A stretch of 59,629 nt of DNA, taken from assembly GCF_001074805.1 (NCBI RefSeq), contig NZ_JUPI01000007.1:1-59629 (forward strand), read 5' to 3'. This stretch comes from Streptococcus parasanguinis (GTDB lineage Bacteria > Bacillota > Bacilli > Lactobacillales > Streptococcaceae). The position numbers were made by a program, and so were the translations under genes. Each line of letters opens with the position of its first letter. Position 1 is the first letter of the stretch. This document shows, one piece after another, positions 18,249-30,024 of this stretch. The notes under the pieces were generated by a model. That model did no database searches. It had not been told where the DNA came from and saw nothing but the letters and a program-made list of their open reading frames with translations.

Positions 18249-18302
18249 CATTTTCTTGTCCTTACCCAAGAAGATTGAGCGAGGATTTCTACGCTCTTGT
18301 GA

Positions 18303-18332
18303 TTGAAAACAAAGGGGCTAATCTGCTATAAT
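18303..18332 (+). promoter_or_regulatory. pbp1b promoter
   Basis: A -35 TTGAAA (18303-18308) and a perfect -10 TATAAT (18327-18332) are 18 bases apart. The predicted transcription start near 18339 rules out upstream start codons for the penicillin-binding protein. Confidence 0.8.
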
Positions 18333-18356
18333 ATAGGGAACAAGGAGAAAGAATCA

Positions 18357-20813
18357 GTGAATCAATTAAAAGAGAAGCTGCAAGAGTTTTGGAAGAAAGT
18401 CCAAAAATTCTTTGCAAATATGTATACAGAAACTCCGAATAAGGAAAAAAATGAAGAAAGTAGCTGGTCTGTCGGCGATATTTTTGCGACCTTTTTGAGA
18501 ACGCTCAAACTCTTGTGGGATGTGATGATCGCCCTGTTCGTGTGCCTCTTTTTATTTGGCGCAGGGATCGGGATTGGTTATGCAGCAAGCCTCTTTAGCA
18601 ATGTTAAGGTTCCAAAGACAGAAGAATTGGTCCAGCAGGTCCGTAATGTCAGCAGTGTTTCAAAACTGACCTATTCCGATAAGAGCCTGATTGCAGAAGT
18701 GGACAGTGATTTGATCCGCACGCCGGTAGCTGGAGATGCCATTTCTGACAATGTCAAAAAGGCTGTGATCGCTACTGAGGATGAGAACTTTGAAAGCCAC
18801 AAGGGGGTTGTGCCCAAAGCTGTTCTTCGGGCGACGCTTGGCTCTGTAGCCGGCGTGGGTTCCTCTAGTGGGGGATCGACCCTAACCCAGCAGTTGATCA
18901 AACAGCAAGTCGTAGGAGATGCTCCCACCTTTACTCGTAAGGCGACAGAGATTGTCGATGCCCTAGCTTTAGAGCGGGGAATGGATAAAAACGAAATCCT
19001 AACCACCTACTTAAACGTCTCGCCTTTTGGACGAAACAATCGGGGGCAAAATATTGCAGGTGTGGAAGCCGCAGCTCAAGGGATCTTTGGCGTCTCTGCG
19101 AAAGACTTGTCTGTTCCACAAGCAGCCTTTATCGCTGGCTTGCCACAGAGTCCGATTGTCTACTCCCCTTATGCTGCAGACGGTAGCCTAAAGAGCAAGG
19201 AGAACCTTGAGTTAGGTTTGGCGCGTGCCAAAGATGTCTTGTTCAATATGTACCGGACGGGAGCCTTATCGAAAAAAGACTACGAAACCTATGCTCAGTA
19301 CGACTTGACCAAAGACTTCATTGCTCCAGATGGCATCGAGAAAACACCGCATGACTACCTCTACTTCCAAGCAATGGAAGAAGCAAAAGAGGCCATGTAT
19401 GATTACTTGATCAAGCGAGACAATGTAACCAAGCAAGACCTGAAAAATAATGAAACCGTCAAGGCTTATCAAGAATTAGCTGAGAGTGAGTTGCGCGAAG
19501 GTGGTTACACTATCCAAACCACTATTAACAAACCGGTTCACAATGCGATGCAGGCTGCAGTCGCGAATTTTGGAAGCGTCTTGGATGATGGAACGGGACT
19601 GGTAGAAGTTGGGAATGTCCTGATGGACAACCGAACGGGTGCTGTTTTAGGATTTATCGGTGGTCGGAATTTTGATGGTAACCAAAACAACCATGCCTTT
19701 GATACAGAACGTTCCCCAGGATCTACTATCAAGCCGCTGTTGGCCTATGGGATTGCCATTGACCAAGGCTTGATGGGAAGTAATAGCATCCTTTCTAACT
19801 ACCCAACTAATTTCTCAAGTGGGGAGCCGATCATGCACGTGGATAGCCGAGGAACAGCCATGATGGATCTACGTGAGGCCCTCAATACCTCGTGGAATAT
19901 TCCGGCTTACTGGACTTACCGAACCCTTCGTGAAAAGGGTGTGGATGTCCCGTCCTACATGAAGAAAATGGGCTATGATATCCCTGAATATGGCATTGAG
20001 AGTCTACCAATGGGGGGAGGAATTGAGGTCACTGTTGCCCAACATACCAACGGTTTCCAAACCATTGCTAACAATGGGAACTACCTCAGACGCTACATGG
20101 TGGAGCAAATCATCGACCGAGATGGGGATGTAGTCTACAAGCACGAAGCAGATCCGGTTCGTGTCTACTCTCCAGCAACAGCAACGATTATGCAGGATCT
20201 CTTGCGTGGGGTCATCACATCTGGTGCTACAACGACCTTTAAGTCACGGATTAGCCAAGTCAACCCAACGCTGGCAGGTGCTGACTGGATTGGAAAAACT
20301 GGTACCACCAACTCAAACGGGGATATGTGGTTGATGTTGTCCACTCCAAATGTTTCTTTAGGAGGTTGGATCGGTCATGACAACAATGCTTCCATGCAAA
20401 CCTTGACCGGATACAACAACAATGCTCAATACATGGCGCAGTTGGCGAATGCGATCTACCAAGCAGATCCAAGTCTCTTTGGGATTCAGGATAAATTCAC
20501 TCTCGATAAGAGTGTGATCCGTTCTGAAGTGCTCAAATCGACTGGTGAAAGACCGGGCCGCGTCAATGTCAATGGCCGGGATATCGATGTGAGCGGTCAA
20601 ACGGTAACCAGTCTTTGGGCTAAAAACGGAGCGCCAACCACTCAATACCGCTTTGCCATCGGGGGATCGGATAGCGATTATCAAAGTGCTTGGGCAGCAA
20701 TTCTCGGCAATACCAGTGGCAATCAGTCGAATAATAAGAACAATTCGACAACCAATAGTTCATCAAGCAATAGTTCAAATCGAAATAGTTCCAATCGCGG
20801 CAATCGACGCTAG
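18357..20813 (+). CDS. pbp1b: Class A penicillin-binding protein 1b
   Basis: This 818-residue bifunctional cell-wall synthase begins with a cytoplasmic tail. A membrane helix lies at about residues 52-82, then a glycosyltransferase 51 domain with [12 protein letters not shown] and [12 protein letters not shown]. The transpeptidase domain has the active-site motifs STIKP (SxxK), TSWN (SxN) and KTGTT. The tail after residue 780 is almost entirely Asn and Ser with Arg, a common low-complexity end in streptococcal PBP1b. The GTG start at 18357 has AAGGAGA at 18342-18348 and lies downstream of the promoter. Confidence 0.93.
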   Translation: MNQLKEKLQEFWKKVQKFFANMYTETPNKEKNEESSWSVGDIFATFLRTLKLLWDVMIALFVCLFLFGAGIGIGYAASLFSNVKVPKTEELVQQVRNVSSVSKLTYSDKSLIAEVDSDLIRTPVAGDAISDNVKKAVIATEDENFESHKGVVPKAVLRATLGSVAGVGSSSGGSTLTQQLIKQQVVGDAPTFTRKATEIVDALALERGMDKNEILTTYLNVSPFGRNNRGQNIAGVEAAAQGIFGVSAKDLSVPQAAFIAGLPQSPIVYSPYAADGSLKSKENLELGLARAKDVLFNMYRTGALSKKDYETYAQYDLTKDFIAPDGIEKTPHDYLYFQAMEEAKEAMYDYLIKRDNVTKQDLKNNETVKAYQELAESELREGGYTIQTTINKPVHNAMQAAVANFGSVLDDGTGLVEVGNVLMDNRTGAVLGFIGGRNFDGNQNNHAFDTERSPGSTIKPLLAYGIAIDQGLMGSNSILSNYPTNFSSGEPIMHVDSRGTAMMDLREALNTSWNIPAYWTYRTLREKGVDVPSYMKKMGYDIPEYGIESLPMGGGIEVTVAQHTNGFQTIANNGNYLRRYMVEQIIDRDGDVVYKHEADPVRVYSPATATIMQDLLRGVITSGATTTFKSRISQVNPTLAGADWIGKTGTTNSNGDMWLMLSTPNVSLGGWIGHDNNASMQTLTGYNNNAQYMAQLANAIYQADPSLFGIQDKFTLDKSVIRSEVLKSTGERPGRVNVNGRDIDVSGQTVTSLWAKNGAPTTQYRFAIGGSDSDYQSAWAAILGNTSGNQSNNKNNSTTNSSSSNSSNRNSSNRGNRR

Positions 20814-20843
20814 TCTGATCCAGTAGAAAACCTAGAGAAAGCC

Positions 20844-20872
20844 TTGATTTTTGGAGCAAAAAACGATATAAT
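20844..20872 (+). promoter_or_regulatory. Promoter upstream of rpoB
   Basis: A -35 TTGATT (20844-20849) and a -10 TATAAT (20867-20872) are 17 bases apart. The predicted transcript begins near 20879 and has a leader of about 285 bases before the rpoB start codon. Confidence 0.78.
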
Positions 20873-20929
20873 AGTGATAACTAATTTGTCGTGTGCTTTA
20901 TTTGAAATATTGTCCAAATAAGAGCTTAC

Positions 20930-20974
20930 AGCAGTTAAATCTTACTTGAATAAGTCGATTTAGCTGCTCTTTTT
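20930..20974 (+). terminator. Terminator hairpin inside the rpoB leader
   Basis: AGCAGTTAAATC (20930-20941) pairs with GATTTAGCTGCT (20957-20968), with one G-U pair and extra pairing in the loop, followed by CTTTTT. It lies about 50 bases downstream of the rpoB promoter start, so it can act as an attenuator or end a short RNA. It may also stop read-through from pbp1b. Confidence 0.75.
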
Positions 20975-21051
20975 GTGCCTATTTTTCAGGAAAACCCTAG
21001 TTTGTTACACAAATTTAATTTTTCTAAAAATTACAAAAAGCGACGAATAAG

Positions 21052-21138
21052 GTGAAGAGACAGCTCTTCACGTGATGCAAATCACAAAATTGTAGTTAAA
21101 ACCGGATAGGTGGTAGGAGTGATGTTACCAAGCTATCC
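21052..21138 (+). promoter_or_regulatory. Three-hairpin structured leader of rpoB
   Basis: Three stem-loops follow one another: GTGAAGAG/CTCTTCAC at 21052-21071, GTGAT/ATCAC at 21072-21085, and GGATAG...CTATCC at 21104-21138 with an inner GGTA/TACC stem. The last ends shortly before the AAAGGAG ribosome-binding site of rpoB. No known riboswitch class was recognised. Together with the upstream terminator this fills the stretch from 20873 to 21164, which has no gene. Confidence 0.55.
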
Positions 21139-21164
21139 TAGTATAGAAAAAGGAGCTAAAAACT

Positions 21165-24100
21165 TTGGCAGGACATGACGTTCAATACGGGAAACATCGG
21201 ACCCGTCGTAGTTTTTCAAGAATCAAAGAGGTTCTTGATTTACCAAACTTGATTGAAATCCAGACAGACTCATTCAAAGATTTCTTGGATCATGGCTTGA
21301 AGGAAGTATTTGAAGATGTGCTTCCAATCTCAAACTTCACGGATACAATGGAATTGGAATTTGTGGGTTATGAAATCCGCGAACCCAAGTATTCGCTTGA
21401 AGAAGCGCGCATTCACGATGCCAGCTACTCAGCACCAATCTTTGTGACCTTCCGTTTGGTCAACAAAGAAACAGGTGAAATCAAGACCCAAGAAGTTTTC
21501 TTTGGTGATTTCCCAATCATGACTGAAATGGGAACTTTCATCATCAATGGGGGAGAACGGATTATCGTATCTCAATTGGTCCGCTCACCAGGTGTCTACT
21601 TCAATGATAAGGTGGACAAGAATGGTAAGATTGGTTATGGATCAACAGTTATCCCTAACCGTGGAGCTTGGTTAGAGCTTGAAACCGACTCAAAAGACAT
21701 CGCCTACACACGCATCGACCGCACACGTAAAATTCCATTTACAACGCTTGTGCGTGCTCTTGGATTCTCAGGAGATGATGAAATCATCGATATCTTTGGG
21801 GATAGCGAATTGGTTCGCAATACTATCGAAAAAGATATCCACAAAAATCCAATGGATTCACGGACAGATGAAGCCCTCAAAGAAATCTACGAGCGTCTTC
21901 GTCCAGGTGAACCAAAAACAGCGGAAAGCTCACGTAGCTTGTTGGTAGCCCGTTTCTTTGATCCACGTCGTTATGACTTGGCACCAGTTGGTCGCTACAA
22001 GATCAACAAGAAACTCAATATCAAGAACCGCTTGTTGAACCAAACGATTGCAGAACCGTTGGTGGATGCTGAAACAGGAGAAATCCTTGTAGAAGCTGGT
22101 ACCGTGATGACGCGCGATGTCATCGACAGCATCTCAGGACAATTGGATAATGGTTTGAACAAAATCACTTACATTCCAAATGATGCTGCTGTTTTGACAG
22201 AACCAGTTGAATTGCAAAAATTCAAAGTTGTCGCTCCAACAGATCCAGACCGTGTTGTCACCATCATCGGAAATGCTAATCCATCTGACAAAGTACGCAT
22301 CGTAACTCCAGCAGATATCTTGGCAGAGATGAGCTATTTCTTGAACCTTGCAGAAGGAATTGGCCGTGTAGATGATATCGACCACCTTGGAAACCGTCGG
22401 ATTCGTGCCGTTGGTGAATTGCTTGCCAACCAAGTGCGTCTTGGACTTTCACGGATGGAACGAAACGTTCGCGAACGGATGTCTGTGCAAGATAACGATA
22501 TCTTGACACCACAACAAATTATTAACATTCGTCCAGTAACTGCAGCGATCAAAGAATTCTTTGGTTCTTCACAGTTGTCACAGTTCATGGACCAACACAA
22601 CCCACTTTCTGAGTTGTCTCACAAACGTCGTTTGTCTGCCTTAGGGCCTGGTGGTTTGACACGTGACCGTGCCGGATATGAAGTGCGTGACGTGCACTAT
22701 ACCCACTATGGTCGGATGTGTCCAATCGAAACACCTGAAGGACCAAACATCGGTTTGATCAACAACTTGTCTTCATACGGACACTTGAACAAATATGGTT
22801 TCATCCAAACGCCATACCGGAAAGTGGACCGTGAAAAAGGTGTAGTGACCAACGAAATCGTTTGGTTGACAGCCGATGAAGAAGATGAGTACATCGTCGC
22901 TCAGGCCAACTCTAAGTTGAACGAAAAGGGTGGCTTTGCTGAGCCAATCGTTATGGGACGTCACCGTGGTAACAACCAAGAGTTCCCATCTGATCAAGTC
23001 GACTACATGGACGTGTCTCCAAAACAAGTAGTTGCCGTTGCGACAGCATGTATTCCTTTCTTGGAAAACGATGACTCCAACCGTGCCCTCATGGGTGCCA
23101 ACATGCAACGTCAGGCTGTTCCATTGATTGATCCAAAAGCCCCTTATGTGGGTACTGGTATGGAATACCAAGCAGCCCATGACTCAGGTGCTGCAGTTAT
23201 TGCACAACATGGTGGTAAGGTTACCTATGCAGATGCGGATAAGGTGGAAGTCCGTCGGGAAGATGGTTCTTTGGACGTCTACCATGTTCAAAAATTCCGT
23301 CGTTCAAACTCCGGTACAGCCTACAACCAACGTACTCTGGTTAAAGTTGGTGAAACCGTTGAAAAAGGTGACTTTATCGCTGACGGTCCATCAATGGAAA
23401 AAGGGGAAATGGCCCTTGGTCAAAACCCAATCGTCGCTTACATGACTTGGGAAGGGTATAACTTCGAGGATGCCGTTATCATGAGCGAACGCTTGGTGAA
23501 AGAAGATGTCTACACATCTGTTCACTTGGAAGAATTCGAATCAGAAACACGCGATACCAAGTTAGGCCCTGAAGAAATTACCCGTGAAATTCCAAACGTC
23601 GGTGAAGATGCTCTTCGTGACTTGGATGAAACAGGTATTATCCGTATTGGTGCTGAGGTTAAAGAAGGCGATATCCTTGTCGGTAAGGTAACACCGAAAG
23701 GTGAAAAAGACCTTTCTGCTGAAGAACGTCTCCTTCACGCTATCTTTGGGGATAAATCTCGTGAGGTGCGTGATACATCACTCCGTGTACCTCACGGTGG
23801 AGATGGAGTCGTTCGCGATGTTAAGATCTTTACCCGTGCAAACGGTGATGAATTACAATCTGGTGTCAACATGTTGGTTCGTGTTTACATTGCACAAAAA
23901 CGTAAGATCCGCGTCGGAGATAAGATGGCCGGTCGTCACGGAAACAAAGGGGTTGTGTCTCGTATTGTTCCAGTTGAAGATATGCCTTACCTTCCAGACG
24001 GTACACCAGTTGATATCATGTTGAACCCTCTTGGGGTGCCATCACGTATGAATATCGGTCAGGTTATGGAACTTCACCTTGGTATGGCAGCTCGTAACTT

Positions 24101-24734
24101 GGGTATTCACATCGCAACACCAGTCTTTGATGGAGCAAGCTCAGAAGACCTCTGGGATACTGTGAAAGAAGCTGGTATGGATAGCGATGCTAAGACGATT
24201 CTTTACGATGGACGTACAGGTGAGCCGTTTGACAACCGTGTATCTGTCGGTGTCATGTACATGATCAAGCTTCACCACATGGTTGATGATAAACTCCATG
24301 CCCGTTCAGTCGGACCATACTCAATGGTTACCCAACAACCACTCGGAGGGAAAGCTCAGTTTGGTGGACAACGTTTCGGGGAAATGGAAGTGTGGGCCCT
24401 TGAGGCTTATGGTGCATCAAATGTCCTTCAAGAAATCTTGACTTACAAGTCAGATGATGTCAACGGACGTTTGAAAGCCTATGAAGCGATTACCAAAGGT
24501 AAACCAATTCCAAAACCAGGTGTACCAGAATCCTTCCGCGTTCTTGTCAAAGAATTGCAATCACTTGGTCTTGACATGCGTGTCTTGGACGAAGATGATC
24601 AAGAAGTGGAACTTCGTGACCTTGATGAAGGGGAAGACGATGATGTGATTCATGTGGATGACCTTGAAAAAGCACGTGAAAAAGCAGCAAAGGAAGCAAA
24701 AGCAGCCTTTGATGCCGAAGAATCAGAAAAATAA
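21165..24734 (+). CDS. rpoB: RNA polymerase beta subunit
   Basis: This 1189-residue beta subunit of RNA polymerase is complete. The rifampicin-binding region around [18 protein letters not shown] keeps the residues of a sensitive enzyme. Later conserved segments ([48 protein letters not shown]) are present. The TTG start at 21165 gives the normal streptococcal N-terminus [14 protein letters not shown] and follows AAAGGAG. The C-terminal tail is acidic and ends in a Glu/Ala/Lys-rich stretch. Confidence 0.98.
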   Translation: MAGHDVQYGKHRTRRSFSRIKEVLDLPNLIEIQTDSFKDFLDHGLKEVFEDVLPISNFTDTMELEFVGYEIREPKYSLEEARIHDASYSAPIFVTFRLVNKETGEIKTQEVFFGDFPIMTEMGTFIINGGERIIVSQLVRSPGVYFNDKVDKNGKIGYGSTVIPNRGAWLELETDSKDIAYTRIDRTRKIPFTTLVRALGFSGDDEIIDIFGDSELVRNTIEKDIHKNPMDSRTDEALKEIYERLRPGEPKTAESSRSLLVARFFDPRRYDLAPVGRYKINKKLNIKNRLLNQTIAEPLVDAETGEILVEAGTVMTRDVIDSISGQLDNGLNKITYIPNDAAVLTEPVELQKFKVVAPTDPDRVVTIIGNANPSDKVRIVTPADILAEMSYFLNLAEGIGRVDDIDHLGNRRIRAVGELLANQVRLGLSRMERNVRERMSVQDNDILTPQQIINIRPVTAAIKEFFGSSQLSQFMDQHNPLSELSHKRRLSALGPGGLTRDRAGYEVRDVHYTHYGRMCPIETPEGPNIGLINNLSSYGHLNKYGFIQTPYRKVDREKGVVTNEIVWLTADEEDEYIVAQANSKLNEKGGFAEPIVMGRHRGNNQEFPSDQVDYMDVSPKQVVAVATACIPFLENDDSNRALMGANMQRQAVPLIDPKAPYVGTGMEYQAAHDSGAAVIAQHGGKVTYADADKVEVRREDGSLDVYHVQKFRRSNSGTAYNQRTLVKVGETVEKGDFIADGPSMEKGEMALGQNPIVAYMTWEGYNFEDAVIMSERLVKEDVYTSVHLEEFESETRDTKLGPEEITREIPNVGEDALRDLDETGIIRIGAEVKEGDILVGKVTPKGEKDLSAEERLLHAIFGDKSREVRDTSLRVPHGGDGVVRDVKIFTRANGDELQSGVNMLVRVYIAQKRKIRVGDKMAGRHGNKGVVSRIVPVEDMPYLPDGTPVDIMLNPLGVPSRMNIGQVMELHLGMAARNLGIHIATPVFDGASSEDLWDTVKEAGMDSDAKTILYDGRTGEPFDNRVSVGVMYMIKLHHMVDDKLHARSVGPYSMVTQQPLGGKAQFGGQRFGEMEVWALEAYGASNVLQEILTYKSDDVNGRLKAYEAITKGKPIPKPGVPESFRVLVKELQSLGLDMRVLDEDDQEVELRDLDEGEDDDVIHVDDLEKAREKAAKEAKAAFDAEESEK

Positions 24735-24809
24735 TCAGTAAAAATGATTGTCCTGTGAGCAACCAATGCTTCTAGCAGGATGATTCGATAACAAGATACA
24801 GACACAAGG

Positions 24810-24843
24810 AGGTGGCAAGAAAGTTTCCTTTCTTCCTCCACCT
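24810..24843 (+). promoter_or_regulatory. Stem-loop in the rpoB-rpoC spacer
   Basis: AGGTGG plus AAGAAAG on the left arm (24810-24823) pair with CTTTCTT and CCACCT on the right arm (24828-24843), with a small bulge and a TTTC loop. The spacer of 159 bases is long for this operon and no promoter is evident, so an RNA processing or stability role is possible. Confidence 0.45.
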
Positions 24844-24893
24844 AAGCTGTATCCAAATAAAACAAGTATGAAAAAAAGGAAAGGTAAGAAATA

Positions 24894-27800
24894 GTGGTTG
24901 ATGTAAATCGTTTTAAAAGTATGCAAATCACCCTAGCTTCTCCAAGCAAGGTCCGTTCATGGTCTTATGGAGAGGTCAAGAAACCTGAAACAATCAACTA
25001 CCGTACATTGAAACCAGAACGTGAAGGTCTCTTTGATGAAGTCATCTTTGGACCTACAAAAGACTGGGAATGTGCGTGTGGGAAATACAAACGAATCCGT
25101 TACAAAGGGATTGTTTGTGACCGCTGTGGGGTTGAAGTAACACGTGCGAAAGTTCGTCGTGAACGCATGGGGCACATTGAGTTGAAAGCACCTGTATCAC
25201 ACATCTGGTACTTCAAAGGAATCCCTTCTCGTATGGGATTGACCTTGGATATGAGCCCTCGTGCCCTTGAAGAAGTCATCTACTTCGCAGCTTATGTGGT
25301 GATCGATCCAAAAGATACTCCACTTGAGCACAAATCCATCATGACGGAACGTGAATACCGTGAACGCTTGCGTGAATACGGACCAGGTTCCTTTGTAGCT
25401 AAGATGGGTGCAGAAGCTATCCAAGACCTCTTGAAACAAGTGGATCTGGAAGCTGAAATTGCTCTCTTGAAAGAAGAATTGAAGACTGCAACTGGTCAAA
25501 AACGTGTGAAGGCTGTGCGTCGTTTGGATGTCTTGGACGCCTTCTACAAATCTGGCAACAAGCCAGAATGGATGGTCCTCAACATCCTTCCTGTTATTCC
25601 ACCAGATCTTCGTCCGATGGTCCAATTGGATGGTGGCCGTTTTGCCGCCTCTGACTTGAATGACCTTTATCGCCGGGTAATTAACCGGAACAACCGTTTG
25701 GCACGTTTGTTGGAATTGAATGCCCCTGGTATCATCGTGCAAAACGAAAAACGGATGCTCCAAGAAGCGGTTGACGCTTTGATCGACAACGGTCGTCGTG
25801 GTCGTCCAATCACAGGACCAGGTAGCCGTCCACTCAAATCATTGAGTCACATGCTCAAAGGGAAACAAGGACGCTTCCGTCAAAACTTGCTTGGTAAACG
25901 GGTGGACTTCTCAGGACGTTCCGTTATCGCCGTTGGTCCAACTCTGAAGATGTACCAATGTGGTGTGCCACGTGAAATGGCTATCGAGCTCTTCAAACCA
26001 TTTGTTATGCGTGAAATCGTTGCACGTGATATCGTACAAAACGTTAAAGCTGCAAAACGCTTGGTCGAACGTGGAGATGAACGTATCTGGGATATCTTGG
26101 AAGAAGTCATCAAAGAACACCCAGTTCTCTTGAACCGCGCACCGACCCTTCACCGTTTGGGGATCCAAGCCTTTGAACCTGTCTTGATTGACGGGAAAGC
26201 CCTTCGCTTGCACCCCCTTGTCTGTGAAGCCTACAATGCCGACTTCGATGGAGACCAAATGGCCATCCACGTACCGCTTTCAGAAGAAGCTCAAGCAGAA
26301 GCTCGTATCTTGATGTTGGCTGCTGAGCATATCTTGAACCCTAAAGATGGTAAACCAGTCGTTACGCCATCTCAGGATATGGTATTGGGGAACTACTACC
26401 TCACTATGGAAGAAGCTGGTCGTGAAGGCGAAGGCATGGTCTTCAAAGACCGTGATGAAGCCGTGATGGCTCTTCGCAATGGCTATGTTCACTTGCATAC
26501 ACGTGTCGGAATTGCGACGGATAGCTTGAACAAACCATGGACAGAAGCACAACAACACAAGATTCTCTTGACAACTGTTGGTAAGATTCTCTTTAACGAT
26601 ATCATGCCTGCAGAGCTTCCATACCTTCAAGAGCCTAATAATGCCAACTTGACAGAAGGTGTTCCAGCTAAGTACTTCTTGGAGCCTGGTCAAGATGTCA
26701 AATCAGCGATTGAGAAATTGGAATTAAACGTTCCTTTCAAGAAGAAAAATCTTGGAAATATCATCGCCGAAATCTTCAAACGTTTCCGTACAACTGAAAC
26801 GTCTGCTTTCTTGGACCGCTTGAAAGACTTAGGTTACCATCACTCAACCCTTGCTGGTTTGACAGTGGGGATTGCCGATATTCCGGTCGTTGAAGATAAG
26901 GCAGAGATCATTGAAGAATCTCACAAACGTGTGGAACAAATCACGAAACAATTCCGTCGTGGTTTGATCACAGATGACGAACGCTACAATGCCGTTACAG
27001 CTGAATGGCGTGCAGCCCGTGAGAAATTGGAAAAACGCTTGGTGGATAACCAAGATCCGAAGAACCCAATCGTTATGATGATGGACTCTGGAGCCCGTGG
27101 TAACATCTCAAACTTCTCGCAACTTGCCGGTATGCGTGGTTTGATGGCTGCTCCAAACGGACGGATCATGGAATTGCCAATCCTTTCAAACTTCCGCGAA
27201 GGTTTGTCAGTACTCGAAATGTTCTTCTCAACTCACGGTGCCCGTAAAGGGATGACTGATACGGCCTTGAAGACAGCCGACTCAGGTTACTTGACTCGTC
27301 GTTTGGTTGATGTTGCCCAAGACGTAATCATCCGTGAAGATGACTGTGGAACAGACCGTGGACTTGTGATCCGTGCCATTACTGATGGTAAGGAAATGAT
27401 CGAGCCACTCGAAGAACGCTTGACAGGTCGTTATACCAAGAAATCTGTTAAACACCCTGAAACTGGTGAAGTCATCGTTGGTCCAGATACCTTGATCTCA
27501 GAAGACCTAGCACGTGAAATTGTTAATGCTGGTGTGGAAGAAGTCACTATCCGCTCTGTCTTTACATGTAACACCCGCCATGGTGTCTGCCGTCACTGTT
27601 ATGGTATCAACTTGGCGACTGGTGATGCGGTTGAAGTGGGTGAAGCAGTCGGAACCATCGCTGCCCAATCTATCGGGGAACCTGGTACACAGTTGACCAT
27701 GCGTACCTTCCACACGGGTGGGGTTGCCTCAAATACCGATATCACTCAAGGTCTTCCTCGTGTCCAAGAAATCTTTGAAGCCCGCAATCCAAAAGGGGAA

Positions 27801-28547
27801 GCGGTCATCACTGAGGTCAAAGGGGAAGTCACAGCCATTGAAGAAGATGCTTCTACACGGACCAAGAAAGTCTTTGTTAGCGGAGCAACTGGTGAGGGTG
27901 AATACGTTGTCCCTTACACTGCCCGCATGAAAGTCGAAGTAGGAGATCAAGTCTCTCGTGGTGCAGCTCTGACAGAAGGGTCTATCCAACCAAAACGTCT
28001 CCTTGCCGTTCGTGATGTCTTGTCGGTTGAAACTTACCTTCTTGCGGAAGTACAAAAAGTATACCGTAGCCAAGGGGTAGAAATCGGCGACAAACACATT
28101 GAGGTAATGGTTCGTCAAATGATCCGTAAAGTACGTGTCATGGATCCAGGAGATACAGACCTTCTCATGGGTACGCTTATGGACATTACAGACTTTACAG
28201 ATGCTAATAAGGATGTCCTTATCTCTGGTGGAGTTCCTGCGACTGCTCGTCCAGTCCTTATGGGAATCACCAAAGCCTCTCTTGAAACCAACAGTTTCTT
28301 GTCAGCTGCTTCCTTCCAAGAAACCACTCGTGTTCTTACTGACGCAGCGATCCGTGGTAAGAAAGACCATCTCCTTGGACTGAAGGAAAATGTTATCATT
28401 GGTAAGATTATTCCTGCAGGTACAGGGATGGCTCGTTACCGTAACTTGGAACCACAAGCGATTAACGAAGTTGAAATCATCGAAGAAGTGCCAGTAACAG
28501 ATGGAACAGTCGATGAAGTTCAAACAGCTGAAGTCGTAGAAGAATAA
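24894..28547 (+). CDS. rpoC: RNA polymerase beta' subunit
   Basis: This 1217-residue catalytic subunit is complete. The N-terminal zinc-binding motif begins [13 protein letters not shown] and ends CDRCG. The Mg-binding active site NADFDGDQM is present, and a second cysteine cluster appears at [13 protein letters not shown]. The GTG start at 24894 gives [12 protein letters not shown], the standard streptococcal N-terminus. It is co-transcribed with rpoB across a 159-base spacer and ends at a strong terminator. Confidence 0.98.
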   Translation: MVDVNRFKSMQITLASPSKVRSWSYGEVKKPETINYRTLKPEREGLFDEVIFGPTKDWECACGKYKRIRYKGIVCDRCGVEVTRAKVRRERMGHIELKAPVSHIWYFKGIPSRMGLTLDMSPRALEEVIYFAAYVVIDPKDTPLEHKSIMTEREYRERLREYGPGSFVAKMGAEAIQDLLKQVDLEAEIALLKEELKTATGQKRVKAVRRLDVLDAFYKSGNKPEWMVLNILPVIPPDLRPMVQLDGGRFAASDLNDLYRRVINRNNRLARLLELNAPGIIVQNEKRMLQEAVDALIDNGRRGRPITGPGSRPLKSLSHMLKGKQGRFRQNLLGKRVDFSGRSVIAVGPTLKMYQCGVPREMAIELFKPFVMREIVARDIVQNVKAAKRLVERGDERIWDILEEVIKEHPVLLNRAPTLHRLGIQAFEPVLIDGKALRLHPLVCEAYNADFDGDQMAIHVPLSEEAQAEARILMLAAEHILNPKDGKPVVTPSQDMVLGNYYLTMEEAGREGEGMVFKDRDEAVMALRNGYVHLHTRVGIATDSLNKPWTEAQQHKILLTTVGKILFNDIMPAELPYLQEPNNANLTEGVPAKYFLEPGQDVKSAIEKLELNVPFKKKNLGNIIAEIFKRFRTTETSAFLDRLKDLGYHHSTLAGLTVGIADIPVVEDKAEIIEESHKRVEQITKQFRRGLITDDERYNAVTAEWRAAREKLEKRLVDNQDPKNPIVMMMDSGARGNISNFSQLAGMRGLMAAPNGRIMELPILSNFREGLSVLEMFFSTHGARKGMTDTALKTADSGYLTRRLVDVAQDVIIREDDCGTDRGLVIRAITDGKEMIEPLEERLTGRYTKKSVKHPETGEVIVGPDTLISEDLAREIVNAGVEEVTIRSVFTCNTRHGVCRHCYGINLATGDAVEVGEAVGTIAAQSIGEPGTQLTMRTFHTGGVASNTDITQGLPRVQEIFEARNPKGEAVITEVKGEVTAIEEDASTRTKKVFVSGATGEGEYVVPYTARMKVEVGDQVSRGAALTEGSIQPKRLLAVRDVLSVETYLLAEVQKVYRSQGVEIGDKHIEVMVRQMIRKVRVMDPGDTDLLMGTLMDITDFTDANKDVLISGGVPATARPVLMGITKASLETNSFLSAASFQETTRVLTDAAIRGKKDHLLGLKENVIIGKIIPAGTGMARYRNLEPQAINEVEIIEEVPVTDGTVDEVQTAEVVEE

Positions 28548-28550
28548 GAA

Positions 28551-28584
28551 AAAAAGTCGGAACTACATGTTCCGGCTTTTTTTT
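28551..28584 (+). terminator. Intrinsic terminator after rpoC
   Basis: AAAAAGTCGGAAC (28551-28563) pairs with GTTCCGGCT (28569-28577) and runs into eight T residues. Confidence 0.93.
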
Positions 28585-28778
28585 GAAAAAATTATAAAAA
28601 TTTATTATTTAAAAAATAATTGTATAATTATTGATTTATTTTTTTACCAAAAATATTAGCCTGCTAGAAGTCGTGTTGTAAATACTTACAATTAGTGATT
28701 ATATGGATATGTATTCTAAACACCAAAATAATAAAATGACTAACTATTAGTAATTTCTTTATAAAACCCAAAATCGGT
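28585..28778. other. A+T-rich spacer with two palindromes
   Basis: This gene-free stretch is much richer in A and T than the genes around it. It holds two perfect inverted repeats: AATAATT/AATTATT at 28615-28632 and TTGTAA/TTACAA at 28676-28691. Both lie upstream of the polysaccharide operon promoter and could bind a regulator. No coding sequence is seen. Confidence 0.5.
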
Positions 28779-28807
28779 TTGACATTTAAAGTCATTGGCG
28801 GTAGAAT
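28779..28807 (+). promoter_or_regulatory. Promoter of the polysaccharide operon
   Basis: A consensus -35 TTGACA (28779-28784) and a -10 TAGAAT (28802-28807) are 17 bases apart. The leader to the first gene is about 56 bases. Confidence 0.78.
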
Positions 28808-28869
28808 GGAAAAAGATGTACACAAATTAAAAAAATGTCGAATTACATGTATGTCAACGGGGGAAGTTT

Positions 28870-30024
28870 ATGGGAAAATTGAAAATTATGGTTGTGTTTG
28901 GGACGCGACCGGAGGCCATTAAAATGGCCCCTTTGGTGTTGGAGTTGCAAAAGCAGAGGGAGACCATTGAGACCATTACGGTGGTCACTGCCCAGCACCG
29001 TCAAATGCTGGACCAGGTTTTAGAAACCTTTAACATCGTACCTGATTACGATTTGGATATTATGGGGAAAAGCCAGACCTTATTAGACATTACCTCTAAA
29101 ATTCTGAATCAATTAGATCCAGTTATCAAAAAAGAAAAGCCAGATATGGTGCTCGTTCATGGAGATACGACCACTACCTTTGCGGCGAGTTTGGTTGCCT
29201 TTTACAATCAAGTCCGCATTGGTCACGTCGAAGCCGGTTTGAGAACCTTTGATAAATATTCTCCGTATCCAGAAGAGATGAACCGTCAAATGACGGATGA
29301 TCTAGCGGATCTGTATTTTGCGCCGACTGGCGAAAGTAAGGCCAATCTCTTAAAAGAAAATCATCCGGAATCCTCTATTGTGGTGACAGGAAATACTGCT
29401 ATTGATGCACTGAAACTCACGGTTCAAGAGAACTATCATCACGAAGTACTGGATCAATTAGATCCAGCTAAAAAAATCATCCTTGTCACCATGCATCGAA
29501 GAGAAAATCAAGGAGCTCCCATGAGAGCGGTCTTTGGAGCTCTGAGAGAAATGGTGGATCAAGAACCGGATATTGAAGTGGTTTACCCAGTGCACCTTAG
29601 TCCAGCGGTACAAGAGGCGGCAAACGATCTATTAGGAGATCATGATCGGATCCATCTCATTGCACCTTTAGATGTGCTTGACTTCCACAACTTGGCTTCG
29701 AGAAGTTACTTTATCATGTCGGATTCAGGTGGGGTACAAGAAGAAGCACCATCATTGGGGAAACCGGTATTGGTATTGCGTGATACAACAGAACGCCCAG
29801 AAGGGGTCAAAGCAGGAACTTTGAAATTAGTTGGTACGGATCCTGCCGTCGTCAAATCCACGATGACGGAGCTCTTAACCAACGAACATCTTTATCTAGA
29901 AATGGCAAATGCCCGAAATCCTTATGGAGATGGAAGAGCTTCTGAGCGAATCGTGCAAGCTATTAAACATTACTTTGGCCAGGGAGATGCTGCTGAAGAA
30001 TTTCATGAGGGAGAGAAAGAATAA
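28870..30024 (+). CDS. wecB: UDP-N-acetylglucosamine 2-epimerase
   Basis: This 384-residue cytoplasmic non-hydrolysing epimerase interconverts UDP-GlcNAc and UDP-ManNAc. Family signatures include VVFGTRPEAIKMAPL near the N-terminus, HVEAGLRTF and YPEEMNRQ in the middle, and SDSGGVQEEAPSLGKP near residue 285. As the first gene of an operon with a processive glycosyltransferase and no UDP-ManNAc dehydrogenase, it probably supplies UDP-ManNAc as the monomer donor. GGGGGAAG precedes the ATG. The next gene starts on the base after its stop codon. Confidence 0.93.
   Translation: MGKLKIMVVFGTRPEAIKMAPLVLELQKQRETIETITVVTAQHRQMLDQVLETFNIVPDYDLDIMGKSQTLLDITSKILNQLDPVIKKEKPDMVLVHGDTTTTFAASLVAFYNQVRIGHVEAGLRTFDKYSPYPEEMNRQMTDDLADLYFAPTGESKANLLKENHPESSIVVTGNTAIDALKLTVQENYHHEVLDQLDPAKKIILVTMHRRENQGAPMRAVFGALREMVDQEPDIEVVYPVHLSPAVQEAANDLLGDHDRIHLIAPLDVLDFHNLASRSYFIMSDSGGVQEEAPSLGKPVLVLRDTTERPEGVKAGTLKLVGTDPAVVKSTMTELLTNEHLYLEMANARNPYGDGRASERIVQAIKHYFGQGDAAEEFHEGEKE

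Noticed and set aside
18175..18302. T-box riboswitch before tyrS
   Set aside because: The promoter at 18211-18238 leaves a leader of under 45 bases, too short for a T-box, and no T-box motif was seen.
25197..25763. Long minus-strand open frame of 188 codons inside rpoC
   Set aside because: It mirrors the strongly biased codons of rpoC, has no ribosome-binding site or promoter, and its translation resembles no protein family.
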